Source of the DNA: Pseudomonas sp. P7548 | GTDB taxonomy: Bacteria > Pseudomonadota > Gammaproteobacteria > Pseudomonadales > Pseudomonadaceae | Assembly: GCF_013386585.1 (NCBI RefSeq) | Contig: NZ_JACARO010000082.1 | Span: forward strand, 1-32,258 | DNA: 32,258 nucleotides | Direction of reading: 5' to 3' | In this document: positions 1 through 8,833 of the stretch, one piece after another | How the letters are laid out: each line of letters begins with the position of its first letter | How positions within the stretch are numbered: position 1 is the first letter of the stretch | The notes under the pieces: model-generated | What the model was told of the DNA's origin: nothing | Databases searched by the model: none | What the model saw: only the letters and a program-made list of their open reading frames with translations | Translations under genes and position numbers: made by a program

Positions 1-997
1 GCTCATGACTGAGCCGTGCGGCGTCCAAAATACGCGTGGTTTCCAGTGCATCAGCGGCCTCCACCGGCAGCGGCCCCTGCCCTTGCACAGCACTGTGCAA
101 CTGTCGATAGAACTGCGTCCAGCAGCCTTTTTCCGACGGCACCCGCTCACGCTCCTCGCCCTGCTCGAACCAGCCCCAGCGCCGGTGTTCTTCCGCGCCC
201 CAGTGCTCGCCTTCGGTTTTCGGCGACTTGCCGGCCATCAGCAACGCCTCCTGGCCATCCAGCCCGTCGACGGTGTAGCACCCGGCGGTGCCGCTGACCC
301 GAAAGCGCGGCCCCTGGCTGTTTTGCAACGCGCTGCCCCACAGGTGCGAAATCACCCCGTTGGCGTGGCTCAGCGACACAAAGAAGCCATGGTCGAGCGT
401 AGGGTATTCAGGGCTGAACTGCAGTTGTGCGAATACCCGGTCGACCGGGCCGAACAGTTGCAACGCCTGGTCCACCAGATGGCTGCCCAAATCGCGCAAC
501 CAGCCGCCACCGCTGGCGTTGCCCACGGCCTCGGGGGTGTAGCGTTCCACACGGGATTCGAAACGGGTGATGGTGCCCAGGGCGCCGGCATCGATCAGTT
601 TGCGCAGGGTCAGGTAATCCGAGTCCCAGCGTCGGTTCTGGTAGACGCTGAGCAGCGAGCCCTGACGCTCGGCCGCCGTGATCAGGGCCTGGGCCTGTTC
701 GGCGTTGGCGGCAAAGGGTTTGTCACTGACCACGGCAACACCGTGCTCGATGGCTTCCAGCACCAGGGCCGGGCGGCCTTTGAGGGTGGTGGAAATCACC
801 AGGGTGTCGACGCCGGCTTCGACGATCTGGCCGATGGAGTCAAAGGCCTTCACGCCCGGATGGTCAGTGTTCAATTGCTGGCGGCGCTCGGCTGAGCGCG
901 TGACCACGCCGACAAACGTGGCGCCTGGCAGCGTGGCAATCAGCGGCGCATGAAAGAAGCGCCCGCCGTGGCCGTAGCCAACCAATCCAATTCTCAT
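1..997 (-). CDS. Gfo/Idh/MocA-family oxidoreductase, YdgJ/IolW-like (3' end off the window)
   Basis: NAD(P)-dependent sugar or polyol dehydrogenase, last visible gene of the inositol operon. The frame opens at ATG 997, preceded by an AAGAAGGAA ribosome binding site, and stays open to the left edge, giving 332 residues; relatives are about 345, so only the last few residues should be missing. The N-terminus has the Rossmann glycine motif (GYGHGG), then DKPFA where IolG has EKPLA, then VYQNRRWDSD and DLGSHLVDQ, which supplies the expected catalytic histidine. These features resemble E. coli YdgJ and B. subtilis IolW, which act on scyllo-inositol or related substrates. Location after iolG suggests a second inositol-isomer dehydrogenase. 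The family assignment is firm; the substrate is inferred. Confidence 0.85.
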   Translation of the reverse strand, partial: MRIGLVGYGHGGRFFHAPLIATLPGATFVGVVTRSAERRQQLNTDHPGVKAFDSIGQIVEAGVDTLVISTTLKGRPALVLEAIEHGVAVVSDKPFAANAEQAQALITAAERQGSLLSVYQNRRWDSDYLTLRKLIDAGALGTITRFESRVERYTPEAVGNASGGGWLRDLGSHLVDQALQLFGPVDRVFAQLQFSPEYPTLDHGFFVSLSHANGVISHLWGSALQNSQGPRFRVSGTAGCYTVDGLDGQEALLMAGKSPKTEGEHWGAEEHRRWGWFEQGEERERVPSEKGCWTQFYRQLHSAVQGQGPLPVEAADALETTRILDAARLSHE

Positions 998-1033
998 GAG
1001 TCGATTCCTTCTTGAATTGGAAACCCGGTCAAC

Positions 1034-1122
1034 TGTGGGAGCTGGCTTGCCTGCGATGACGGTGTATCAGGCACTGCATTTTTAACTCAAAGACCGCTAT
1101 CGCAGGCAAGCCAGCTCCCACA
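1034..1122. repeat. REP pair (REPIN), GTGGGAGCTGGC type
   Basis: Two inverted copies of a short palindromic unit, TGTGGGAGCTGGCTTGC at 1034 and its reverse complement ending at 1122, separated by about 40 bases of unrelated sequence. It fills the gap between iolG and the next dehydrogenase gene, so a transcript running through would fold into a long hairpin. Confidence 0.9.
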
Positions 1123-1147
1123 TTTTTGAACGAGTTTCTTCAGTGGT

Positions 1148-2158
1148 TCAGCCGTAGAAGTGCGGACGCTCCGGCAAGCTCACCTTCACGATCTGTTCAC
1201 TGCCTTGCGCTTCAATACACGCATCCGCCGCCACCGCTGCCGCAAACCCATCCCACGCCGACGGCCCGCCGACTTGCCCGGCCCGTACGCTGTCGATGAA
1301 GGCCTGCAACTCCACGTCATAGGCACCGATGAACCGATCCTTCCAGTCCATCAGAATCGCGTTGGACAGCTTCGCACCACTGCGCAGTTGCACTTGCGAC
1401 GGCTCCGGCAGTTTGGCGATACCGGTCTCCCCCACCACTTCGCACTGGATGTCGTAGCCGTACTGGCAGTTCACGAACACTTCCACGTCGATGCGCGTGC
1501 CCTTGGCGGTTTCCAGCAGCACGATCTGCGGGTCGCGCAGGTGGGCCAGGGCCTTGCTGGATTTGCGCGGGAACACCACCTGCACCGACACGTAGTCGTC
1601 GTTGAGCAACCAGCGCAGCACATCCAGCTCGTGGATCAGGGTGTCGGTGATCGCCATGTCGGTCTTGTAGTTCTCGCCCACCGTCGGGTTGCGGTGCGCG
1701 CAGTGCAGCATCAAGGGCTCGCCGATCTGGCCGCTGTCGATCACGGCTTTCAGGGCGCGATAGCCTTCGTCATAAGGGCGCATAAAGCCGACTTGCACCA
1801 GGCGTTTGCCAAACGCCACTTCCGCGTCGACGATCTTGCGACAGCCTTCGGCGGTGACCGCCAGGGGTTTTTCGCAGAACACCGGCTTGCCGGCAGCAAT
1901 GGCGGCCAGCACGAATTCTTCGTGGCTCGGGCCCCAGGAGGTGACGAGCACCGCCTCCACTTCAGGCGAACGGATCAGCGCATGGCCGTCGGCGTACACC
2001 TCGGCGCTGATATTCAGGTCGGCCACCACCTTGGCAGCCTGCTCCAGGTTGATGTCGGTCACCGCCACCACCTGGCTGTTGAGCAGGGTCTGGCTGCAAC
2101 GACGAATATGGTCCCGGCCGATGGCGCCCGTACCGATGACTCCAAGCTTCAAAGACAT
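1148..2158 (-). CDS. iolG: Inositol 2-dehydrogenase
   Basis: Oxidises myo-inositol to 2-keto-myo-inositol (scyllo-inosose) with NAD, the first step of the pathway, in the cytoplasm. The 336-residue protein has the Rossmann motif GTGAIG (residues 9-14), the EKPLA motif with K97, and TDTLIHELD with D172 and H176. Lysine, aspartate and histidine fall at the same numbers as the catalytic triad described for B. subtilis IolG. Start ATG 2158 follows an AGAGGAG ribosome binding site; the gap to the iolD stop is 18 bases, so the two are co-transcribed. Some family members also accept D-chiro-inositol or glucose, which the sequence alone cannot settle. Confidence 0.93.
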   Translation of the reverse strand: MSLKLGVIGTGAIGRDHIRRCSQTLLNSQVVAVTDINLEQAAKVVADLNISAEVYADGHALIRSPEVEAVLVTSWGPSHEEFVLAAIAAGKPVFCEKPLAVTAEGCRKIVDAEVAFGKRLVQVGFMRPYDEGYRALKAVIDSGQIGEPLMLHCAHRNPTVGENYKTDMAITDTLIHELDVLRWLLNDDYVSVQVVFPRKSSKALAHLRDPQIVLLETAKGTRIDVEVFVNCQYGYDIQCEVVGETGIAKLPEPSQVQLRSGAKLSNAILMDWKDRFIGAYDVELQAFIDSVRAGQVGGPSAWDGFAAAVAADACIEAQGSEQIVKVSLPERPHFYG

Positions 2159-2176
2159 ACAAAACTCCTCTTGTTA

Positions 2177-4108
2177 TTAGTACTGCCGGGCCTTCGCCAG
2201 GTGTTCATTGAGTTTTTTCGCCGCCGCATTCGTGCGTTCGCTGGTGGACACCTGCGCCACGCCCACCCGCCACCACGACAGGTAGCCGTGGACCATGGTC
2301 TTGGGCAGCACTTTGATGTCGATCAGGGTAGAAACGGTTTGCGTGCGCGCATCCGCCAGGGCCGCTTCCAACTGCTCCACGGTGCTGACCTTGTAGGTCT
2401 TGCAGCCGTAGGCCGCCGCGCTCATCGCGAAATCCACCGGCACCAGGCCGCCGTCGAGCTTGCCGCTCTCGGGGTTGCGGAAGCGGAATTCGGTGCCAAA
2501 GCTGTCCATGCCATTGCCGATCTGCAGGTTGTTGATGCAACCGAAGGCCATGTTGTCCAGCAGCACCACGTTGATCTTGCGCCGCTCCTGAATAGAGGTG
2601 GCCAGTTCCGAATGCAGCATCATGTAGGAGCCATCGCCGACCAGGGCGTAGACCTCTTTTGCCGGCTCCGCGAGCTTCACTCCCAGCGCCGCGTTTATCT
2701 CGTAGCCCATGCACGAATAGCCGTATTCGACGTGGTAGGTGTTCACGCCCTTGCTGCGCCAGGCGCGCTGCAAATCGCCAGGCAGGCTGCCGGCTGCGGC
2801 GACGATGATGGCGTCGTCGGCCAGGGTTTCGTTGAGCACGCCCAGCACGCGACTCTGGGTCAGGCAGGAGCCGGTCAGCTCGATGAATTCGCGCAGCACC
2901 GCGCGGTCCAGGTGGTCATCGACCTCGGGCACAAAGTCGTCGCCGGCATATTCCACCTGATGCACACGGTCCACTTCGGCGTCCAGCTGCGCCTTGGCCT
3001 CGGCGACCTGCCCGCCCCAACCGGCACGGTAGTCGCCCAGGGCATCGGCGAGGGCTTCGAGGGCGACCTGTGCGTCGGCCAGCACCTGCACGCCGTCCAG
3101 CTTCAGGGCGTCGCTGGGGCTGATATTGAGGTTGAGGAATGTCACGCCCGGGTGCTTGAACAGCGACTTGGACGAGGTGGTGAAGTCGGTGTAGCGCGTA
3201 CCGACACCAATGATCAGATCCGCCTCGGGCGCCAGCAGGTTGGCCGCCAGGCAGCCGGTCTCACCAATGCCGCCGACGTTCAGCGGGTGGCTGGACACTA
3301 CCGCACTCTTGCCCGCCTGGGTTTCTGCGAAGGGAATATCAAAGCGCTCGGCAAAGGCTTGCAGCGCGGCATTCGCGCCGGAGTACTTCACCCCGCCGCC
3401 ACAAATGATCAGCGGCTTGCGCTTGCCCCGGAACGCGGCCAGCGCGTCGCCGATCATCGCCGTCGTGGCCGGGCGACGCTCGATACGGTGCACACGTTTT
3501 TGCAGGAAATAATCCGGATAGTCCCAGGCCTCGGCCTGCACGTCCTGGGGCAATGCCAGGGTCACGGCGCCGGTTTCAGCCGGGTCAGTGAGCACGCGCA
3601 TGGCGTGGATTGCCGCCGTCATCAGTTGTTCGGGGCGGTTGATGCGGTCCCAGTATTTGCTCACGGAACGGAAGGCATCGTTGGTGCTGATGCTCAAGTC
3701 GTGGAATTGCTCGATCTGTTGCAACACCGGGTCCGGCTGGCGACTGGCGTAGACGTCACCAGGCAGCAACAGCAACGGAATCCGGTTGGCGGTGGCGGTG
3801 GCCGCCGCGGTCAGCATGTTGGCGGCGCCGGGACCGACCGAAGCAGTACACGCATAGATCTTGCGGCGCAGGTGCTGCTTGGCAAAACCGATGGCCGCGT
3901 GGGCCATGCCCTGCTCATTGCGGCCCTGGTGCACCACCAAGTCGCCGGCGTCCTGCTCGAGGGCCTGGCCCAGGCCCAGCACGTTGCCATGCCCGAAAAT
4001 CGTAAACACCCCGGCGACGAATTTGCTCTGCACGCCATCGACTTCGATGTATTGGTTATCCAGGAACTTCACCAGGGCCTGGGCCATGGTCAATCGTGTT
4101 GTACTCAT
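2177..4108 (-). CDS. iolD: 3D-(3,5/4)-trihydroxycyclohexane-1,2-dione hydrolase
   Basis: Thiamine-diphosphate enzyme that opens the inositol ring, converting the trihydroxycyclohexanedione made by IolE to 5-deoxy-glucuronate. The protein has 643 residues, close to B. subtilis IolD (637). Order is the ThDP pyrimidine-binding domain, a central domain (around GGGVKYSGANAAL), and the C-terminal ThDP-binding domain with GDGSYMMLHSE and the following asparagine in LLDN (near residues 485-515). The frame extends to a TTG at 4129, but ATG 4108 is chosen because AAGGTG lies at the correct distance before it. A short perfect hairpin lies just upstream, between iolI and iolD. Confidence 0.93.
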   Translation of the reverse strand: MSTTRLTMAQALVKFLDNQYIEVDGVQSKFVAGVFTIFGHGNVLGLGQALEQDAGDLVVHQGRNEQGMAHAAIGFAKQHLRRKIYACTASVGPGAANMLTAAATATANRIPLLLLPGDVYASRQPDPVLQQIEQFHDLSISTNDAFRSVSKYWDRINRPEQLMTAAIHAMRVLTDPAETGAVTLALPQDVQAEAWDYPDYFLQKRVHRIERRPATTAMIGDALAAFRGKRKPLIICGGGVKYSGANAALQAFAERFDIPFAETQAGKSAVVSSHPLNVGGIGETGCLAANLLAPEADLIIGVGTRYTDFTTSSKSLFKHPGVTFLNLNISPSDALKLDGVQVLADAQVALEALADALGDYRAGWGGQVAEAKAQLDAEVDRVHQVEYAGDDFVPEVDDHLDRAVLREFIELTGSCLTQSRVLGVLNETLADDAIIVAAAGSLPGDLQRAWRSKGVNTYHVEYGYSCMGYEINAALGVKLAEPAKEVYALVGDGSYMMLHSELATSIQERRKINVVLLDNMAFGCINNLQIGNGMDSFGTEFRFRNPESGKLDGGLVPVDFAMSAAAYGCKTYKVSTVEQLEAALADARTQTVSTLIDIKVLPKTMVHGYLSWWRVGVAQVSTSERTNAAAKKLNEHLAKARQY

Positions 4109-4152
4109 GTTCACACCTTGTGAATGCAATTCGATCGTTCAACCCCGATCCA

Positions 4153-4182
4153 CTGTAGGAGCCGGCTTGCCGGCTCCTACAG
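4153..4182. repeat. Compact REP hairpin between iolI and iolD
   Basis: CTGTAGGAGCCGG at 4153-4165 pairs perfectly with CCGGCTCCTACAG ending at 4182, leaving only four bases between the arms. It looks like a REP pair collapsed to its core. No U-tract follows in the direction of iol transcription, so it is not a classical terminator. It could act as an RNA stability or processing element upstream of iolD. Confidence 0.8.
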
Positions 4183-4193
4183 GTTGATCGTTG

Positions 4194-5015
4194 TCAGGTT
4201 CGGGATTTCTGTAGGTGGGCAATACTCGCGCCCAACGCCTGCTGGATATCCGCCAACTCGTGCACGCTCTCGGCGAACGGTTCAAACGACAGGTAACCGC
4301 TGTAACCGGTGCTGAGCAACGTGTCGATCTGCGCAGCATTGCCCAGAATGTCGCCCTCGCCCACCAGCACGCGGTGGCCGTCGCGGATCGCGTTGAGCGG
4401 CGCCTCGGCATCTTCTACGCCGGAGATATGCACCAGCCCGGTCAGTTCCGGGAAGAACTCGTGCTCGCTGGCCAGGTGATGGTGGAAGGTGTCGTGCACC
4501 AGGCGGAACACATCCAGGCCACCGATGGACTGGATCGCGTCCACCGCCACGCGTTTGCGCCGCAGTGAGCATTCTTCAAAGCCCAAGGGCTCGATAAACC
4601 CGAGAATCCCATGGTCACGCAGGATCAACGCCAGCTCGCTCAAGGCCGTGCGCAAGCCGGCTGCACGCTGGGCTTCGGTGCGGGTGTCGCCGCGCTCATT
4701 GAGCGGGCACATCACCAGGCCCTTGGCCCCGCATTCACGGGCGTAGGTGGCGAGCTGGATGGCCTGGGCACGGCGCTCGTCATTCCACACATCGAACGGG
4801 TACAGCGCGTTGATCGACAACACCGTGATGCCCTGCACCGCGCACAGTTCACGCACGCGGCTGGCCGGGGTGCCGAATTCAATTTTTTTGTCCCCGAGGT
4901 CATTGCGGATTTCGATGGCATCGCACTTCAACGCCGCCGCCAATTGGATGAAGTCCGGCAGGGACAGGTTGGGGGCGACCATGCGGTTAAGGGCAAAACG
5001 TAACGGCGACTTCAT
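4194..5015 (-). CDS. iolI: TIM-barrel inosose isomerase-like protein
   Basis: Member of the xylose-isomerase-like TIM-barrel family, 273 residues. It is most like IolI, which interconverts 2-keto-myo-inositol and 1-keto-D-chiro-inositol and so brings D-chiro-inositol into the pathway. Candidate metal ligands are E142 (in FIEPLGF), D175 (LVHDTFHHH), H196 (LVHISGVED) and E245 (LSFEPFAE), close in position and order to those reported for B. subtilis IolI (E142, D174, H200, E246). Start ATG 5015 is preceded by GGAG. It lies 25 bases after iolB in the same direction. An alternative is another keto-inositol isomerase or epimerase; the enzyme class is more certain than the exact substrate. Confidence 0.8.
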   Translation of the reverse strand: MKSPLRFALNRMVAPNLSLPDFIQLAAALKCDAIEIRNDLGDKKIEFGTPASRVRELCAVQGITVLSINALYPFDVWNDERRAQAIQLATYARECGAKGLVMCPLNERGDTRTEAQRAAGLRTALSELALILRDHGILGFIEPLGFEECSLRRKRVAVDAIQSIGGLDVFRLVHDTFHHHLASEHEFFPELTGLVHISGVEDAEAPLNAIRDGHRVLVGEGDILGNAAQIDTLLSTGYSGYLSFEPFAESVHELADIQQALGASIAHLQKSRT

Positions 5016-5040
5016 TGTTGTTGTTCTCCGTCCAAACCGG

Positions 5041-5829
5041 TTAAAGGTCCAACAGCCAACTGTGCTGCGGGTCGTTATGGAAATGCCAGGCGCGCTTGGG
5101 GCCGGCCATCACGTTCAGGTAGTACGACTCGTAGCCGTACGGCACGCTGACCGGGTGATACCCCTTGGGCACTACCACCAGGTCACTGTTTTCCACGGCC
5201 ATGGCCTGGTCGATGCTGCGATCGTCGGTGTAGACGCGCTGGAACACAAAACCCTGGGGCGGGTTGATCTGGTGGTAATAGGTTTCTTCCAGAAAGCTCT
5301 GGTGTGGCAAGTCGTCGGTGTCGTGCTTGTGCGGCGGGTAGCTGGACGAGTGGCCGGACGGCGTGCGCACTTCCACCACCAGCAGCGAATGCGCCGGCTC
5401 GCTGTCGGGCAGGATGTCGCACACATAGCGGGTGTTGGCGCCTTTGCCGCGCACACTGCGCTTGCACTGCTCGGGGCGGATCAGCCGGGGTTCGTAGCCG
5501 CTGGCACCCGGCGCGGCGCAGACGGCAATCTGCACGTCGCTCAAGGCGGTAACCTGGGCATCGGTGCCAGGCGGCAGGTAGGCGGCGAAGGGTGATTTGT
5601 CTTCGAACACCGACTGGCGATCACCGAGGTTCTGCCAGTTGAAGCCCTCGCCCTCGATGTTCACGCGACCGCTGAGCAGCACCAGGCACAGTTCTTGATC
5701 GCCGGCGGTCACCGGCAAGGTTTCGCCCAAGCTCAGGCGATACGCGGCAAAACCTACGTACTCCAGGCGCCCGTCTTCCAGGGCGACCATGGTTTGCCCG
5801 CGTTTGCTGCTTTTGACCAACAGGCTCAT
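5041..5829 (-). CDS. iolB: 5-deoxy-glucuronate isomerase
   Basis: Cupin-fold enzyme converting 5-deoxy-glucuronate to 2-deoxy-5-keto-D-gluconate, the step between IolD and IolC. The 262 residues match the family length. The C-terminal cupin shows PPHKHD, then FLEETYYH, then a later PKGYHPV, the expected His/His/Glu/His metal set. Its start codon overlaps the iolE stop in an ATGA arrangement (5826-5829), implying translational coupling. The end of the protein (RAWHFHNDPQHSWLL) is typical of IolB. Confidence 0.93.
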   Translation of the reverse strand: MSLLVKSSKRGQTMVALEDGRLEYVGFAAYRLSLGETLPVTAGDQELCLVLLSGRVNIEGEGFNWQNLGDRQSVFEDKSPFAAYLPPGTDAQVTALSDVQIAVCAAPGASGYEPRLIRPEQCKRSVRGKGANTRYVCDILPDSEPAHSLLVVEVRTPSGHSSSYPPHKHDTDDLPHQSFLEETYYHQINPPQGFVFQRVYTDDRSIDQAMAVENSDLVVVPKGYHPVSVPYGYESYYLNVMAGPKRAWHFHNDPQHSWLLDL

Positions 5830-6719
5830 TGTCCAACCCTCTCAGTGAGAAGCGCACGCAACGTGTCATAACCCTTTTTCGCATAGATGTAGCTGGGCGC
5901 CACAGCCGGGTCCTGTTCGGCTTCCACCACCAGCCAGCCTTCATATCTGGCGGCCAGCAGCACATCGAGCAGTTCGGCAAAATCGATATCGCCGTCGCCA
6001 GGCACGGTGAAGGTGCCGTTGACGATGCAATCGGGAAAGCTCCACATCTGGTTGCGCGCCAGTTGCACCACCGGTTTGCGCACGTCCTTGAAATGCACGT
6101 GGCAGACGCGGTCGATGTGTTTGCGCAGCACGTCGATGGGCTCGCCGCCACCCATGTAGCAGTGGCCGGAATCGAACAGCAGGCCGACTTCGGGGCCGGT
6201 GCGACTCATCAGTTGGTCGATGTCTTCCGGAGATTCGACGTAGGCGCCCATGTGGTGGTGGTACGCCAGGCGCAAGCCCTGGGACAGGGTGAAGCGCGCC
6301 AGTTCAGTGAGCTTTTCGGCATAGTCCTGCCAGGCCTGTTCACTGTGAAAACGCGGGCGTTCGATCAGGCGGATTTTCGAGCCCTGGATCGAGTCGGCGA
6401 CCTCGCCGTACACCAGCACGGTGGCGCCGTTCTGTTTGAGCAGCTCGACATGCCCGGCGATGGCTTCGATTTCTTCGGCCACCGAGCGACGCGCCAGGCG
6501 GCTGGAGTACCAGCCGGAGACAAGGGCCAGGTCATAGGGGCGCAACACATCGCCCACGCCCTTGGCGTCCTTGGGGAACTTGCCATTGAGTTCAAAACCT
6601 TCGTAGCCGATGTCCTTGCCTTCGCTCAAGGCAGTGCTCAGGGGCGTCTCGCCGCCCAGGGCCGGCAGGTCGTCGTTGCTCCAGGAGATCGGGTTGATGC
6701 CAATTCGGATTGCGGGCAT
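5826..6719 (-). CDS. iolE: Myo-inosose-2 dehydratase
   Basis: Second step of inositol degradation: dehydrates 2-keto-myo-inositol to the trihydroxycyclohexanedione. It is a 297-residue TIM-barrel protein beginning with the typical IGINPISWSNDD. Metal-site segments are LAYHHHMGAYVE, LLFDSGHCYMGGG and HVHFKDVR. ATG 6719 follows AAAGGTG at a good distance. It is separated from iolC by 176 bases containing a REP pair, and is coupled to iolB by a 4-base overlap. Confidence 0.93.
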   Translation of the reverse strand: MPAIRIGINPISWSNDDLPALGGETPLSTALSEGKDIGYEGFELNGKFPKDAKGVGDVLRPYDLALVSGWYSSRLARRSVAEEIEAIAGHVELLKQNGATVLVYGEVADSIQGSKIRLIERPRFHSEQAWQDYAEKLTELARFTLSQGLRLAYHHHMGAYVESPEDIDQLMSRTGPEVGLLFDSGHCYMGGGEPIDVLRKHIDRVCHVHFKDVRKPVVQLARNQMWSFPDCIVNGTFTVPGDGDIDFAELLDVLLAARYEGWLVVEAEQDPAVAPSYIYAKKGYDTLRALLTERVGQ

Positions 6720-6764
6720 GGCTGCACCTTTTATTGTTTTCAGATATCACTGAGATCTGGCTTC

Positions 6765-6865
6765 TGTGGGAGCTGGCTTGCCTGCGATGGCATCAACTCG
6801 GTATGTCTGATGGACCGAGTCGTCTGCATCGCAGCGGTGCGGCGACCCGACAAGCCAGCTCCCAC
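6765..6865. repeat. REP pair of two different subtypes between iolC and iolE
   Basis: The left unit begins TGTGGGAGCTGGCTTGC at 6765. The right unit, read in reverse from 6865, begins TGTGGGAGCTGGCTTG but continues into the variant body TCGGGTCGCCGCACC. Between them lies a small stem, CTCGGT pairing with ACCGAG. The mixed subtypes suggest recombination between two REP classes or independent insertion. Confidence 0.85.
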
Positions 6866-6895
6866 ATTGGATTGCATTTCAGATTGAGAGCATTT

Positions 6896-8833
6896 TCAGT
6901 CCCGCGCTTGGCGCCAGGCGTTAATAAGCTGTTCGAAGGTGGCCTGCACCTGCTGGATCAACGTCTCGTCATCGATCTCCCCCGCCAGCCACGCACGGCT
7001 CGGTTCCTGGAAGATCGTGCGGCCTACGGCAAACCCTCGGCAGGTGGTGCTCTGGGCGGCCTGTTGGAAGCCATCAGCGAGGCATTCGGCCGACGCATTC
7101 AGGCCCAGCAGCACCACGCCTCGGCAGTACGGGTCGCGTTCCTGGATCAACTCGTCGAGTTTTTTCCAGTCTTCAGCCGACTGCGCTTCGATCTTCCACC
7201 ACGCCGGGTAGATGCCCAGGTTGTACAGGCGCTTGAGGCTGCGGTAGAGCACGTCGGGATAAGTAGACGGGTGATCCTTGGGCGGGATGACTTCCAGCAG
7301 CAGCTCATGGCCACTGACTATCGACGCCTCGTACACCGCCTTGAGTTGGGCTTCCTGCTCCAGGCGCAGCATGGGTTCGTCGTCGGGGTGGAATTGCACC
7401 AGGCACTTGATGATCTGTTCTTGCGGCCAGGCGATCAGGTTGCTGCCCACCGAGCGGCCGTGTTCGAACGCCAGGGGCCGCGAGTTCTGCACTTCCACCG
7501 GGCGCGCGATCCACCAGCCACGACCGCTGGCGGCGTTGAGCGCGTCCTGGCCGAAGCGCTGGTCGGCCAGCAGGCCCACGTCAGCTTCAACCCCTTGCTC
7601 GGCGAGTTTTTTCTCGACGCGTTCGATGGCCTGGATAAACAGTTGCTTGGCATCGCTGATGCGCGCCGGGTCCTGGCCGCCCTTCTGTGCCAGGTCCACC
7701 AGTTGCCAGCGATGATCGAAGGCAAACACGAACAACTGCTTCCAGGCTTTGCGCGGCACCGTCACCCGGTGCAGGCGTTGCAGGGTCACGTCCTGGTCGG
7801 GCCGGGTGATCGGCACCGGGCTGTTAAACAGATAGTCCAGTTCGGCGGGCGTCGGCATGGCCGGTGCACAGGCATGACGCGACACCACCAGGCCGCCACA
7901 GGCGTTGGCCAACTGGCTGCAGCGCTCATCACTGGCATCTTTGATCCAACCACTGAGGAAGCCCGACATAAAGGCATCGCCCGCGCCGAGCACATTGAGC
8001 ACCTCGACGCGCACGCCGGGGTAGATCGCGCCGTCTTCCAGGCGTGCCGGGATTGCGCCGTGAATCACCGTGCAACCCTGCGGGCCGAGCTTGACCACCA
8101 GGGTGGCCGGGGTCAGCGAGCGCACGGTACGCAAGGCGGTGAGCAGGTCTTCGCTGCCACCGGCAATCAAAAATTCTTCTTCGGTGCCGACGATCAGGTC
8201 AAAGCGCGGCAGGATGGTTTGCACGTGCTGGCTGACATTCTGGTCCGCAACAAAGCGCGTCTCGCCGTCGGCCTTGCCCGCCAGACCCCACAGCACCGGG
8301 CGGTAGTCGATATCGAGCACGCGCTTGACGTTGTGCTTGGCGGCGTAATCCAGCGCCTGGATGCTGGCCTTGTACACGCCCTCGGTGGAGAAATGCGTGC
8401 CGGTGATCAACAGGGCTTTGCTGGAAGCGATGAAGGCTTCGCTGATGTCTTCGGCGCGCAGGGCCATGTCGGCGCAGTTTTCGCGGTAGAACACCAGAGG
8501 GAAGGTTTCGCGGTCCTTGAGGCCCAGCAGCACCAGGGCGGTAAGGCGCTCCGGGTCGACCTTGATGCCGCTGACATCGCAGCCTTCGCGGGCCAGGGAT
8601 TCCACCAGGAAGCGCCCCATGTGGTCGTCGCCCACCCGGCTCAGCATGGCCGACTTGAGCCCCAGCCGCGCAGTGCCGAAGGCAATGTTGGCGGAGGACC
8701 CGCCGAGGTACTTGGCGAAGCTGGACACGTCCTCAAGCCGCGCACCCACTTGCTGTGCGTAGAGGTCGACGCCCAGGCGCCCGAGGCAAATCAGATCCAA
8801 TTGACGCCCACTGGCAAAACGAGTCTGGCCCAT
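6896..8833 (-). CDS. iolC: 5-dehydro-2-deoxygluconokinase fused to a DUF2090 (aldolase-type) domain
   Basis: First gene of the iol operon. The N-terminal part (about 1-330) is a PfkB-family sugar kinase with the GGSSAN motif (44-49) and the anion-hole and catalytic motif LGAGDAF (282-288, D286). It would phosphorylate 2-deoxy-5-keto-gluconate at C6. The C-terminal part (about 345-645) is DUF2090, starting near VFAFDHRWQL. This fused form is usual in Pseudomonas and is commonly annotated as bifunctional kinase/5-dehydro-2-deoxyphosphogluconate aldolase. An open frame extends to 8932, but ATG 8833 is preferred because ACAGGAG lies just before it and the kinase fold begins right after it. The 645-residue length fits the fused class. 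The aldolase role is inferred from family annotation. Confidence 0.92.
   Translation of the reverse strand: MGQTRFASGRQLDLICLGRLGVDLYAQQVGARLEDVSSFAKYLGGSSANIAFGTARLGLKSAMLSRVGDDHMGRFLVESLAREGCDVSGIKVDPERLTALVLLGLKDRETFPLVFYRENCADMALRAEDISEAFIASSKALLITGTHFSTEGVYKASIQALDYAAKHNVKRVLDIDYRPVLWGLAGKADGETRFVADQNVSQHVQTILPRFDLIVGTEEEFLIAGGSEDLLTALRTVRSLTPATLVVKLGPQGCTVIHGAIPARLEDGAIYPGVRVEVLNVLGAGDAFMSGFLSGWIKDASDERCSQLANACGGLVVSRHACAPAMPTPAELDYLFNSPVPITRPDQDVTLQRLHRVTVPRKAWKQLFVFAFDHRWQLVDLAQKGGQDPARISDAKQLFIQAIERVEKKLAEQGVEADVGLLADQRFGQDALNAASGRGWWIARPVEVQNSRPLAFEHGRSVGSNLIAWPQEQIIKCLVQFHPDDEPMLRLEQEAQLKAVYEASIVSGHELLLEVIPPKDHPSTYPDVLYRSLKRLYNLGIYPAWWKIEAQSAEDWKKLDELIQERDPYCRGVVLLGLNASAECLADGFQQAAQSTTCRGFAVGRTIFQEPSRAWLAGEIDDETLIQQVQATFEQLINAWRQARD

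Noticed and set aside
1160..4123. A 987-codon open frame on the plus strand
   Set aside because: It lies antisense to iolG and iolD, both of which have intact catalytic motifs and ribosome binding sites. Long antisense frames are expected in high-GC DNA, and the product has a random, His/Gln/Arg-rich composition.
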